In this document: piece by piece, positions 1 to 5,852 of the stretch | How positions within the stretch are numbered: the first letter of the stretch is position 1 | Layout: each line of letters opens with the position of its first letter | Source of the DNA: Desulfofustis sp. | Lineage (GTDB): Bacteria > Desulfobacterota > Desulfobulbia > Desulfobulbales > Desulfocapsaceae | Reading direction: 5' to 3' | Assembly (NCBI GenBank): GCA_029287755.1 | Contig: JARFQM010000309.1 | Location: 1-6,262, forward strand | DNA length: 6,262 bases | Notes under the pieces: model-generated | Seen by the model: the letters and a program-made list of their open reading frames with translations, nothing else | Told to the model about the DNA's origin: nothing | Database searches by the model: none | Made by a program: the position numbers and the translations under genes

Positions 1-1263
1 TTCGACGATTTAACCCGCTATACCGATCTCAGCTCGGTAGGAGAACTGGTAAGAGCCGGGCTGAAATCAACCATGGTCTTTCCGATGATCGTCAGGGATC
101 AGCTCCTGGGGACCATTCACTTCAGTTTCCGCAACGCCCCCGACGGGGTTACCGAGCTGACGGAACTGCTTCAGGCCCTGTCCCTGCAGATTGCCATTGC
201 CGTTGAAAACATGCTGGCCTATACCTCGCTGCAGAATTCCAACAAGCATCTTCAGGAGGAAAAACAATACCTGCTCACCCATGGCCGCGAGTATCAGACC
301 ACCGACTTCTTTTTTGCCTCCTCCCAGATGAACCGGATTATGGAAATCATCGATCAGGTGGCCGGAACCGACGAAACCATTCTGATCACCGGGGAAACAG
401 GCACGGGAAAGGATTTTCTCAGCCGCTTGATTCACGACAGGAGCGGCCGGCGGGATAACCTGTTTGTGAAGACAAACTGCCCAGGGCTCACCACCTCGTT
501 GTTTGAAAGCGAACTTTTCGGCCATGCAAAAGGGGCCTTCACCGGCGCTGATCGCCAGAGACTCGGCCGCTTCGAACTCGCCGACGGCGGCACTATTTTT
601 CTGGATGAAGTGGGGGATCTGCCCATGGGGCTGCAGGCCAAGCTTCTGCAGGTGCTTCAGGACAAAAAAATCGAGCGGGTTGGTGAGTCAACCTCCACCG
701 AGATCGACGCTCGAATCATCGCCGCGACCAATAAAAACCTGATTGAAAGCGTAAAAGCGGGACAGTTCAGACAGGATCTTTTCTACCGCTTGGAAACCGT
801 GACCATCAATGTGCCGCCGCTGCGCGAGCGGCTCGATGATATTCCCCTGCTGATCAGCAGCATCAACGCCGCCGAGGCGGAGCGAATGAATCGCCCGGCC
901 CCGGTGTATACCGATGACGCCATTGACTTTTTGCGGCACTATAACTGGCCGGGTAATGTCCGGGAACTGAAAAACATGGTCAAGCGCTTGATCATCCTCA
1001 ACCCGGGAGCCCTGATCAATGAGTCTGAGATCAAACGAACCTTTCCGGTAACCATGGCCAGTGTCGCCCAGCTTAAGGATTTTGTCACCCGTGACCAGGC
1101 TGAGCGCGACCACATACTCCAGGCGCTGGCTGCCACGGGGGGAGTGGTTGGCGGCAAGGGCGGCGCTGCCAGACTTCTGGGGATTCCCCGTTCAACCCTG
1201 CAGTACAGGATGAAAAAGCTGCAGATCGACCCGCTTGAGACTGTCTCGGGCAGGCCTCAATGA
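1..1263 (+). CDS. Sigma-54-dependent transcriptional activator, GAF + AAA+ + Fis-type HTH (5' truncated)
   Basis: This is a bacterial enhancer-binding protein that uses ATP hydrolysis to open sigma-54 RNA polymerase promoters. The reading frame is open from base 1, so the gene starts before the window; the ATG at 73 is internal. Of the 420 residues present, about 1-70 read as the end of a GAF-like sensor domain, followed by a helical linker. The AAA+ domain has Walker A GETGTGKD (131-138, bases 391-414), the sigma-54 contact loop GAFTGA (178-183), Walker B FLDE (200-203) and the arginine-finger segment FRQDLFYRL (256-264). A Fis-type HTH lies near 368-412 (AARLLGIPRSTLQYRMKKL). Walker A ends in Asp where Glu is usual. 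The visible part has no receiver domain, so a small-molecule signal sensed by GAF is likelier than phosphorylation. It converges on the dehydrogenase gene and probably controls genes of this locus or one upstream. Confidence 0.95.
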   Translation, partial: FDDLTRYTDLSSVGELVRAGLKSTMVFPMIVRDQLLGTIHFSFRNAPDGVTELTELLQALSLQIAIAVENMLAYTSLQNSNKHLQEEKQYLLTHGREYQTTDFFFASSQMNRIMEIIDQVAGTDETILITGETGTGKDFLSRLIHDRSGRRDNLFVKTNCPGLTTSLFESELFGHAKGAFTGADRQRLGRFELADGGTIFLDEVGDLPMGLQAKLLQVLQDKKIERVGESTSTEIDARIIAATNKNLIESVKAGQFRQDLFYRLETVTINVPPLRERLDDIPLLISSINAAEAERMNRPAPVYTDDAIDFLRHYNWPGNVRELKNMVKRLIILNPGALINESEIKRTFPVTMASVAQLKDFVTRDQAERDHILQALAATGGVVGGKGGAARLLGIPRSTLQYRMKKLQIDPLETVSGRPQ

Positions 1264-1280
1264 CCGGCCGAGTAAGGATG

Positions 1281-1309
1281 ACGCTCAGCGTCTGCAGGTG
1301 CTGAGACGT
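1281..1309. terminator. Hairpin between convergent genes, possible bidirectional terminator
   Basis: ACGCTCAGC (1281-1289) pairs with GCTGAG (1300-1305) and CGT (1307-1309), giving nine pairs with one bulged A and a 10-base loop. It sits between the activator stop (1263) and the dehydrogenase stop (1311). No clear U-run follows on either strand, so intrinsic termination is only plausible. Confidence 0.4.
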
Positions 1310-1310
1310 T

Positions 1311-2315
1311 CTATCTCTGCACCAGGGCATTGATTTCTTCCATGAGCGGAACCGGTATGTTGAGGCCGTGGCGCAGGGCCTCGCGGCGCTTTTCCAAGCG
1401 TGTCAGACCAGGCAGCCTGGCTCCCTCAAGCCTGTCATAAAGAGCTGCCAGTTCTCTGATTCTGCCAGCGAAATGACCCGCCGACAGCGCCTTTGCGTCG
1501 ACAGCGATAATCACCTGACCGAGGTTTGGGGGATCGCCTTCTTCCTCAAACAAAGAGGTCGCCTCGGTGCCAAGTGCCGCCCCTGCAAGGCAGGCAGACA
1601 TGATTTCGATCATCAGTGCCAGCGCCGCCCCCTTGACTCCGCCAATGGGCACCATGGAGCCAGCCAGAGCGGTATCGGGATCGGTGGTTGGCTGTCCTTC
1701 GGGCGACAGGGCCCAGCCCTGAGGTATCTGCATGCCCGCTTGCTTGGCCGCCATGATTTTACCCCTGGCAGCCACCGACAGGGCAAAATCGATTACCAGC
1801 GGATCACCGTCTAAGGGGGCGGCGAACGCAACAGGGTTGGTGCCAAGTACCTTTTCGCGGGCTCCGAACGGGGCAATGGCTTTAGGGGTGTTCCCGTAGA
1901 CAAAGGCGACAAACCCCTGCCTGGCTAGATCCTCACATGGGTGTCCGGCAACCCCGAAATGGTGCGAGTGATAGAGAGCGGCTGCGGCTATGCCGAGCTT
2001 GTTCGTCCTGGGCGCCAGCTCGGAGAGGGCAAGTTTGAGCGCCGGATACGCAAAGCCACAGCCGGCGTCAACGCGGAAAAGTCCCTCTTTCAGATGAACA
2101 ATCCGCGGAGTGGCGTGGCCCTGTACTTTGCCGCTTCTGGCCTGGGCCGCATAAGAGGGTACGCGGGAGAGGCCGTGTCCTCTCTGACCGTCTGTTTCAG
2201 CCCGCACCAGGGCCTCGGCGGTAGTTCTGGCATTGCCCTCAGCGGTGCCGGAGTTCTTCAGGGCAGCATAACTGCGCTCGAACGCCTGTTCTATCGAAAT
2301 GGTAATGGTACTCAT
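1311..2315 (-). CDS. Ldh2/malate dehydrogenase-2 family NAD(P)-dependent oxidoreductase
   Basis: This cytosolic oxidoreductase belongs to the Ldh_2 family, which interconverts 2-hydroxyacids and 2-oxoacids (malate, lactate, sulfolactate, ureidoglycolate, diketogulonate). It is 334 residues, a usual family length. Family signatures run in order: DGQRGHGLSR (42-51; His47 is the expected catalytic His), HSHHFGVAGHP (116-126), GTNP (158-161), DFALSVAARGKI (176-187, with conserved Asp176 and Ser180), a Trp-containing QGWALSPEGQPTTDP stretch (199-213) and GGVKGAALALMIE (225-237). The ATG at 2315 follows GAGGT (plus-strand 2324-2328) by eight bases. It is divergent from the sugar kinase. The substrate cannot be read from sequence. 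In this context a sulfolactate/sulfopyruvate enzyme like archaeal ComC is one option; a sugar-acid or lactate-type substrate is another. Confidence 0.93.
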   Translation of the reverse strand: MSTITISIEQAFERSYAALKNSGTAEGNARTTAEALVRAETDGQRGHGLSRVPSYAAQARSGKVQGHATPRIVHLKEGLFRVDAGCGFAYPALKLALSELAPRTNKLGIAAAALYHSHHFGVAGHPCEDLARQGFVAFVYGNTPKAIAPFGAREKVLGTNPVAFAAPLDGDPLVIDFALSVAARGKIMAAKQAGMQIPQGWALSPEGQPTTDPDTALAGSMVPIGGVKGAALALMIEIMSACLAGAALGTEATSLFEEEGDPPNLGQVIIAVDAKALSAGHFAGRIRELAALYDRLEGARLPGLTRLEKRREALRHGLNIPVPLMEEINALVQR

Positions 2316-2364
2316 TTTGGCTTACCTCGGGAGGAGATTTATGACGGTGATCCCATCGGAAATC

Positions 2365-2393
2365 TTCATACAAAGAAATGATCCTCTTGCCAA
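2365..2393 (-). promoter_or_regulatory. Putative sigma-70 promoter for the Ldh2 dehydrogenase gene
   Basis: Read on the minus strand: TTGGCA (plus 2388-2393, 5/6 match to -35), a 17-base spacer, then TATGAA (plus 2365-2370, 4/6 match to -10). This predicts a leader of about 40 bases before the ATG at 2315. Its -35 box overlaps the -35 box of the divergent kinase promoter. Motif reading only. Confidence 0.45.
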
Positions 2394-2415
2394 TCTATCT
2401 TTGTTTTGTTAAAAA
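2387..2415 (+). promoter_or_regulatory. Putative sigma-70 promoter for the sugar kinase gene
   Basis: TTGCCA (2387-2392, 5/6 to -35), a 17-base spacer, then TAAAAA (2410-2415, 4/6 to -10). The -10 is embedded in the inverted element at 2407-2422. The same -35-to-element distance recurs upstream of the isomerase gene, which strengthens the call. Confidence 0.45.
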
Positions 2416-2422
2416 ATTTACA
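2407..2422. promoter_or_regulatory. Putative operator, copy 1 (imperfect palindrome over the -10)
   Basis: TGTTAAAAAATTTACA matches the perfect palindrome at 4400-4415 at 13 of 16 positions. It starts exactly 20 bases after the first base of the -35 box, as the other copy does. Its position over the -10 suggests repression of the kinase promoter. The cognate protein is not identifiable here. The AT-rich background raises the chance of coincidence. Confidence 0.5.
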
Positions 2423-2457
2423 AAATGAAACAATAAGTGATCAATTATCCACATTTG

Positions 2458-2474
2458 TTTCCCTGCAAGGGAAA
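2458..2474 (+). promoter_or_regulatory. Leader hairpin directly before the kinase ribosome-binding site
   Basis: TTTCCCT and AGGGAAA form a perfect 7-bp stem with a GCA loop. It lies in the 5' leader and ends at the base before the GGGAGA Shine-Dalgarno (2475-2480) of the ATG at 2485. The right arm itself contains AGGG, a competing weak Shine-Dalgarno. It may modulate translation or mRNA stability. Confidence 0.4.
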
Positions 2475-2484
2475 GGGAGATCCC

Positions 2485-3375
2485 ATGGCGAAAATCGTCT
2501 GTGTAGGCATGGCGTGTCTTGATTATCTGTTCAGAGTATCTACACTGCCGGGCGGCGGTGGTAAATTCTTTGCCGAAGACTACCGGGCCGCACCCGGCGG
2601 ACCCGCCGCCGCGGCGGGCATTGCAGTTGCTGCGCTGGGACATGAGGCACGGTTCATCGGCCGCCTTGGCGACGATCAGGTTGGACGCGACCTGGTCGTC
2701 CATTTGCGCAAAAGAGGCGTCGATGTATCCGCCGTGCGCCTGATTGACGGACATACTTCCCAGGTCTCATCGGTGTTGATCGATCACACCGGCGAAAGGA
2801 TGATCGTCAACTACTCCAGCAGCGCGCTGGATCCAGATCCGCACTGGATTGAAAAGGGCCATCTCGCCGACGCCGATTTTCTGCTGACGGATGTGCGCTG
2901 GCCCGAAGGGGCCGGGCGCGCCCTGAAACTGGCGCGGGAGCTTGGCATTCCCAGTCTCATTGACGCTGACATTGCTCCGGTTGACATCAGCGGCCTGATA
3001 GATTTGGCCACCTACGCCATTTTCAGCGAACGCGGTTTGGAGATGGTCAGTGGGCAAAAAGACCTGCATGCATCCCTGGCCCTGATCAGCTCATCGAGTC
3101 CCACCTGGCCGGCGGTAACTGCAGGGGAAAAGGGGAGCTATTGGCTGGAGCAGGGCGGCCTGCAGAGGTGCCCGGCAGAAATGGTCGAAGCGGTTGACAC
3201 CTGCGGTGCCGGTGATGTCTTTCACGGCGGCTTCGCGGTGGCCAAGGCAGAGCATAAATCAGTCGCCGAGGCGATGCATTTTGCCGGGGTGGTCGCAGCC
3301 TTGAAATGCCAAACCTTCGGCGGCAGCCTGGGAGCGCCGGAGCGGTCTGCGGTGGACGGTTATACGTCAGGATAA
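2485..3375 (+). CDS. PfkB-family sugar kinase, YihV-like (candidate 6-deoxy-6-sulfofructose kinase)
   Basis: This is an ATP-dependent ribokinase-fold kinase of 296 residues that phosphorylates a ketose or related sugar before aldol cleavage. The ATG at 2485 is preferred over an in-frame GTG at 2437 because GGGAGA lies just upstream and homology begins at MAKIVCVG. Motifs: substrate-side GGK (25-27), GGPAAAAGIAVAALG (38-52), FIGRLGDD (57-64), INY-type VNY (108-110), DVRW (136-139), FSERGLEMVSG (180-190) and the PfkB signature DTCGAGD (238-244) with catalytic base Asp244. Compared from memory with E. coli YihV (298 residues), it is gap-free through at least residue 139, sharing NY at 109-110, DVRW and DVFHG. 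Asn109 and Arg138 are remembered as sulfonate contacts in YihV. It converges on the aldolase and is divergent from the dehydrogenase. Kinase identity is firm; sulfofructose as substrate is inference. Confidence 0.93.
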   Translation: MAKIVCVGMACLDYLFRVSTLPGGGGKFFAEDYRAAPGGPAAAAGIAVAALGHEARFIGRLGDDQVGRDLVVHLRKRGVDVSAVRLIDGHTSQVSSVLIDHTGERMIVNYSSSALDPDPHWIEKGHLADADFLLTDVRWPEGAGRALKLARELGIPSLIDADIAPVDISGLIDLATYAIFSERGLEMVSGQKDLHASLALISSSSPTWPAVTAGEKGSYWLEQGGLQRCPAEMVEAVDTCGAGDVFHGGFAVAKAEHKSVAEAMHFAGVVAALKCQTFGGSLGAPERSAVDGYTSG

Positions 3376-3377
3376 GG

Positions 3378-3406
3378 TGGTTAGGAAGGCTGCTGTCCTG
3401 AAACCA
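3378..3406. terminator. Hairpin filling the kinase/aldolase convergent gap
   Basis: TGGTT (3378-3382) and AGGA (3383-3386) pair with TCCT (3396-3399) and AACCA (3402-3406). This makes nine pairs with a GA bulge and a 9-base loop. It lies within the 33 bases between the two stop codons. There is no U-run, so it is a possible bidirectional terminator only. Confidence 0.35.
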
Positions 3407-3408
3407 GA

Positions 3409-4245
3409 CTAGGCTCTGTTGCTCGAACCAAAGAGCCGCATCCGGGCAGCCACCGATTCGCTGACTGCATCCATACCTTGCCCAAGATCCTCCAGCAGAT
3501 CGCTTTCCGGCTCCTCGCTCAAGCGGGTGGACAGGAAGGACTTGAGTACGACTTTGAGACCGGTATTGACATTGATCTTGCGAATACCGTTGTCGATCGC
3601 CATGATGATCTGCTCATCGATAACTCCGGACGCACCGTGCAGCACCAGAGGGACCGGAATCCGTTCGTGCAGCTGCCGGAGGAGACCCTGATCGAGTGAG
3701 GTGCCGGCACTCTTCATCCCGTGGACACTGCCTAAACTGACAGCCAGATAATCGACACCGGTGCGCTCGGCAAATTCGACTGCCAGGGCGGGGTCGGTCA
3801 TCTGGGCCTGACTCACCGATTCGGCTCCATGGGGAACGATGCCGATCTCACCCTCGGCAGTGGCGCCGTGATCGTGGGCCATGTGTACTACTTTTGTCGT
3901 TTTTTCAACATTCTCTTCAAAGTTGAGCGACGAGCCGTCAAACATCACCGAGTTGATCCCCAGTTCAAGCGCCTTTCTGACTATGTCGAGATCCCTGGCA
4001 TGGTCGAGATGGACGGCCACAGGCACTGATGTTTCCCGGCTGATTGACCGGCAAGCGGAGATCAGCGGTTCCAGCCCCATGTACTTGACCGACATCATGC
4101 CAACCGCCAGAATGGCAGGGGAGCGCTCACTTTCAGCGGCTCGGACCACGGCTCGGATGAACTCCTGATTGTGGATATTGAAATGACCGACGGCCCAGGG
4201 GGCGGCGCGGGTAATACCGAGTTGGTTCAGATTGCACGGGTTCAT
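3409..4245 (-). CDS. Class II (zinc-dependent) ketose-phosphate aldolase, FbaA/GatY/KbaY family
   Basis: This cytosolic metalloenzyme cleaves a ketose 1-phosphate or 1,6-bisphosphate to dihydroxyacetone phosphate and an aldehyde. It is 278 residues, close to GatY/KbaY at about 285. Family landmarks: GHFNIHN (20-26), HLDH (79-82; Asp81 the expected acid/base, His82 a zinc ligand), SVMFDGSSLNFEENV (99-113), AEGEIG (130-135), GSVHG (172-176, His175 zinc ligand), VLHGASG (201-207, His203 zinc ligand) and KINVNTGLK (223-231). After the zinc HG, where KbaY-type enzymes have Tyr, this one has MKSAGTS with Lys178. The ATG at 4245 follows GGGAGGAG closely. It is divergent from the isomerase and convergent with the kinase, so it probably splits the kinase product. 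Fructose-, tagatose- or sulfofructose-phosphate are all possible; sulfofructose phosphate would give sulfolactaldehyde. Confidence 0.94.
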   Translation of the reverse strand: MNPCNLNQLGITRAAPWAVGHFNIHNQEFIRAVVRAAESERSPAILAVGMMSVKYMGLEPLISACRSISRETSVPVAVHLDHARDLDIVRKALELGINSVMFDGSSLNFEENVEKTTKVVHMAHDHGATAEGEIGIVPHGAESVSQAQMTDPALAVEFAERTGVDYLAVSLGSVHGMKSAGTSLDQGLLRQLHERIPVPLVLHGASGVIDEQIIMAIDNGIRKINVNTGLKVVLKSFLSTRLSEEPESDLLEDLGQGMDAVSESVAARMRLFGSSNRA

Positions 4246-4273
4246 AAGGGCTCCTCCCTGGAATCTAATGATA

Positions 4274-4304
4274 AAGGGGTTGGCTATCTATCAAATAACC
4301 CCTT
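4274..4304. promoter_or_regulatory. Perfect 8-bp inverted repeat in the aldolase upstream region
   Basis: AAGGGGTT (4274-4281) and AACCCCTT (4297-4304) are exact inverted copies separated by 15 bases. If the aldolase transcript starts upstream of 4313 it lies in the 5' leader and could form a hairpin about 20 bases before the Shine-Dalgarno. As DNA, arms with centres 23 bases apart (about two helical turns) could also bind a dimeric regulator. There is no U-run, so a terminator is unlikely. Confidence 0.45.
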
Positions 4305-4319
4305 GAGTGAGCAAAACTG

Positions 4320-4325
4320 AGTATA
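4320..4325 (-). promoter_or_regulatory. Possible -10 box for the aldolase gene
   Basis: The minus strand reads TATACT here, a 5/6 match to the -10 consensus, predicting a leader of about 68 bases. No good -35 is found at 16-18 bases; the best is only half-matching, so an activator may be required or the real promoter lies elsewhere in this AT-rich stretch. Confidence 0.25.
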
Positions 4326-4379
4326 TTTGTTGATAAAATTTCATGTTGCGATAAAAATCAAGGAAAAAATGAATATTTA

Positions 4380-4407
4380 TTGACACACATTTGTTTTTGT
4401 GTAAATT
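4380..4407 (+). promoter_or_regulatory. Putative sigma-70 promoter for the isomerase-TRAP operon
   Basis: TTGACA (4380-4385, perfect -35), a 16-base spacer, then TAAATT (4402-4407, 4/6 to -10). The -10 lies inside the palindrome at 4400-4415. This is the strongest promoter match in the window and predicts a leader of about 50 bases to the ATG at 4466. Confidence 0.55.
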
Positions 4408-4415
4408 AATTTACA
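4400..4415. promoter_or_regulatory. Putative operator, copy 2 (perfect 16-bp palindrome)
   Basis: TGTAAATTAATTTACA is a perfect 16-bp palindrome covering the -10 of the isomerase promoter, the classic place for a repressor site. The related element at 2407-2422 occupies the same register relative to its own -35 box. The binding protein is unknown and is not obviously encoded in the window. Confidence 0.6.
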
Positions 4416-4430
4416 TATTGTCGCGATCGG

Positions 4431-4452
4431 TTTTACCAACGCTTTGGTAGAG
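4431..4452 (+). promoter_or_regulatory. Leader hairpin overlapping the isomerase Shine-Dalgarno
   Basis: TACCAA (4434-4439) and TTGGTA (4444-4449) form a perfect 6-bp stem with a CGCT loop. In RNA the stem extends through U-G, U-A and U-G pairs to 4431/4452, taking up the first bases of the GAGGAG Shine-Dalgarno (4450-4455). It may partly mask the ribosome-binding site. Confidence 0.4.
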
Positions 4453-4465
4453 GAGCACTTCCCCC

Positions 4466-5815
4466 ATGCAAGCTGTCATTCCCCGTATTGGCGTGCTGGC
4501 TGTCGGCCGTAATACCTTCGATGTTCCTTATGCCGAACAGGTACTGGCTTCAGCCTGGCAGACATTGCTCTCCGCCGATGCCCAGCTGTGTGGCGAGCAG
4601 ACCATTCTTTTCGATGCCGACCAGGTTGTTTCTGCCCTTGCATCGCTGCGGCAGCAATCGGTTGATCTCATCATCCAACTCCAGGTCACCTTTACCGATG
4701 CGGCGATGACCATGGAAATCGTCAGGCAGACTGACGTCCCTCTTCTGCTCTGGTCGTTTCCGGAGGCCCGCAGCGGCGGCCGGCTGCGGCTCAATTCCTT
4801 CTGCGGCATAAATCTGGCCGCCCATGCCCTGTCAAGGGCAGGACTTGATTATGAATATGTGCACGGTGCTCCCGATGATCCTCTGGTAAGAGAGCAGATC
4901 AGCGTTCTCTCCAGGGCCGCCGCGGTGAAGCGCAGCCTCAGAACCACCAGGATCGGCGTTATCGGACGCCATCCCGAGGGCTTCGATGCCTGCATGTTCA
5001 GTCATGAAGAGTGTGCAGAGTTATTCGGTATCGAGGTTGAAGAACATGACCTGATACAATTTCTCGACGGTCTCAAAGCGCTTGGCGACGATGTCGCGCT
5101 GCCTCACTTTGAGGAGCGCAAAAAGGTTCTGGTCAATCTCGAGGAGATGGACTATCAGGCCACGATAAAGAGTTTGAAGGCCTATGAAGGCATGCGCCGG
5201 CTGGTCGTAGAACACCGCTACGCCGGGCTGGCTGTTCGCTGCTGGCCGGATTTCTTTACCCATTATGGCGGTGCCGCCTGCGGGGCCATTGCCATGCTCA
5301 ACGAGCATTTCATCCCCGGCGGCTGCGAAGCCGACGTCCATGGCGTCATTACTGCGCTGATACTCCAGCGCGTGGCCGGGGAGCCCGCCTTCAACACCGA
5401 CCTGGTTGACATGGATGTCCAATCCGATACCTGCGTATTCTGGCACTGCGGCCAGGCACCGGTGCAGATGGCCGACCCGGAGGTCGATGTCAGGGCAACC
5501 ATCCATTCAAACCGCAAGCTGCCCCTGCTCAACGAGTTTCCGCTCAAACCGGGGCGCATTACCATGGCTCGTTTCTCCAAAGGCCATGACAGGGCCGCGA
5601 TGGTCCTGGGCGGCGGTGAAATGGTGCGCGCGCCACTTGCTTTTTCGGGCACTTCCGGAGTTGCCAGGCTTGACAGCCCCATCGGCGAGGTGCTGGATAA
5701 TCTGATGAAGGCTGGGCTCGAGCACCACACCGCCATTGTCTACGGAGAACATCGGCCGGCTCTAAGAAAGCTTGCCGACTTGTTGAATATAGAGATCATA
5801 GAATTGACCGGCTGA
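4466..5815 (+). CDS. L-fucose/L-arabinose isomerase-like sugar isomerase
   Basis: This is a metal-dependent aldose-ketose isomerase of the FucI/AraA superfamily, 449 residues, shorter than E. coli FucI (about 590) and typical of the FucI-like group. The N-terminus (IGVLAVG, 7-13) begins a Rossmann-like domain. WSFPE (96-100) and SFCGIN (111-116) match the family's second-domain pattern, and RCWPDF (258-263) the active-site entry. The likely metal ligands are Glu288 in CEADVHG, an Asp in DLVDMD (312-317), and His420 or His421 in EHHTA; WHCG (326-329) is also family-typical. The ATG at 4466 has AGGAG ten bases upstream. The TRAP permease gene follows after 37 bases, so both probably share a transcript and the substrate is the imported sugar or its relative. 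In context it would make the ketose for the kinase. I remember FucI-like sulfoquinovose isomerases from non-E. coli sulfoglycolysis, but the substrate is unproven. Confidence 0.9.
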   Translation: MQAVIPRIGVLAVGRNTFDVPYAEQVLASAWQTLLSADAQLCGEQTILFDADQVVSALASLRQQSVDLIIQLQVTFTDAAMTMEIVRQTDVPLLLWSFPEARSGGRLRLNSFCGINLAAHALSRAGLDYEYVHGAPDDPLVREQISVLSRAAAVKRSLRTTRIGVIGRHPEGFDACMFSHEECAELFGIEVEEHDLIQFLDGLKALGDDVALPHFEERKKVLVNLEEMDYQATIKSLKAYEGMRRLVVEHRYAGLAVRCWPDFFTHYGGAACGAIAMLNEHFIPGGCEADVHGVITALILQRVAGEPAFNTDLVDMDVQSDTCVFWHCGQAPVQMADPEVDVRATIHSNRKLPLLNEFPLKPGRITMARFSKGHDRAAMVLGGGEMVRAPLAFSGTSGVARLDSPIGEVLDNLMKAGLEHHTAIVYGEHRPALRKLADLLNIEIIELTG

Positions 5816-5852
5816 TAGATTTGTCGACTGACTCGTTTGGGGAGGGAGTTTC

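Noticed and set aside
73..75. ATG at 73 as the start of the sigma-54 activator.
   Set aside because: The frame is open to base 1 and the upstream residues continue the GAF-like domain, so the gene is cut by the window edge.
1941..2381. 146-codon plus-strand frame opposite the dehydrogenase, and similar long frames opposite other genes.
   Set aside because: They mirror GC-rich coding DNA of well-recognised genes, have no recognisable domain and would overlap the regulatory regions.
2437..2484. Upstream in-frame GTG that would add 16 residues to the kinase.
   Set aside because: No Shine-Dalgarno precedes it, the added residues are not PfkB-like, and the ATG at 2485 has GGGAGA upstream and gives a YihV-like length.
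2485..3375. Calling the kinase yihV outright.
   Set aside because: The resemblance is read from memory and the neighbouring enzymes are from different families than in E. coli, so the symbol is left blank.
4274..4304. The 8-bp inverted repeat as an intrinsic terminator.
   Set aside because: No gene ends here, the loop is 15 bases and no U-run follows on either strand.
5448..5465. TGGCAC resembling a sigma-54 -24 element.
   Set aside because: It lies inside the isomerase coding sequence (WHCG) and no GC falls at the required 10-base spacing.
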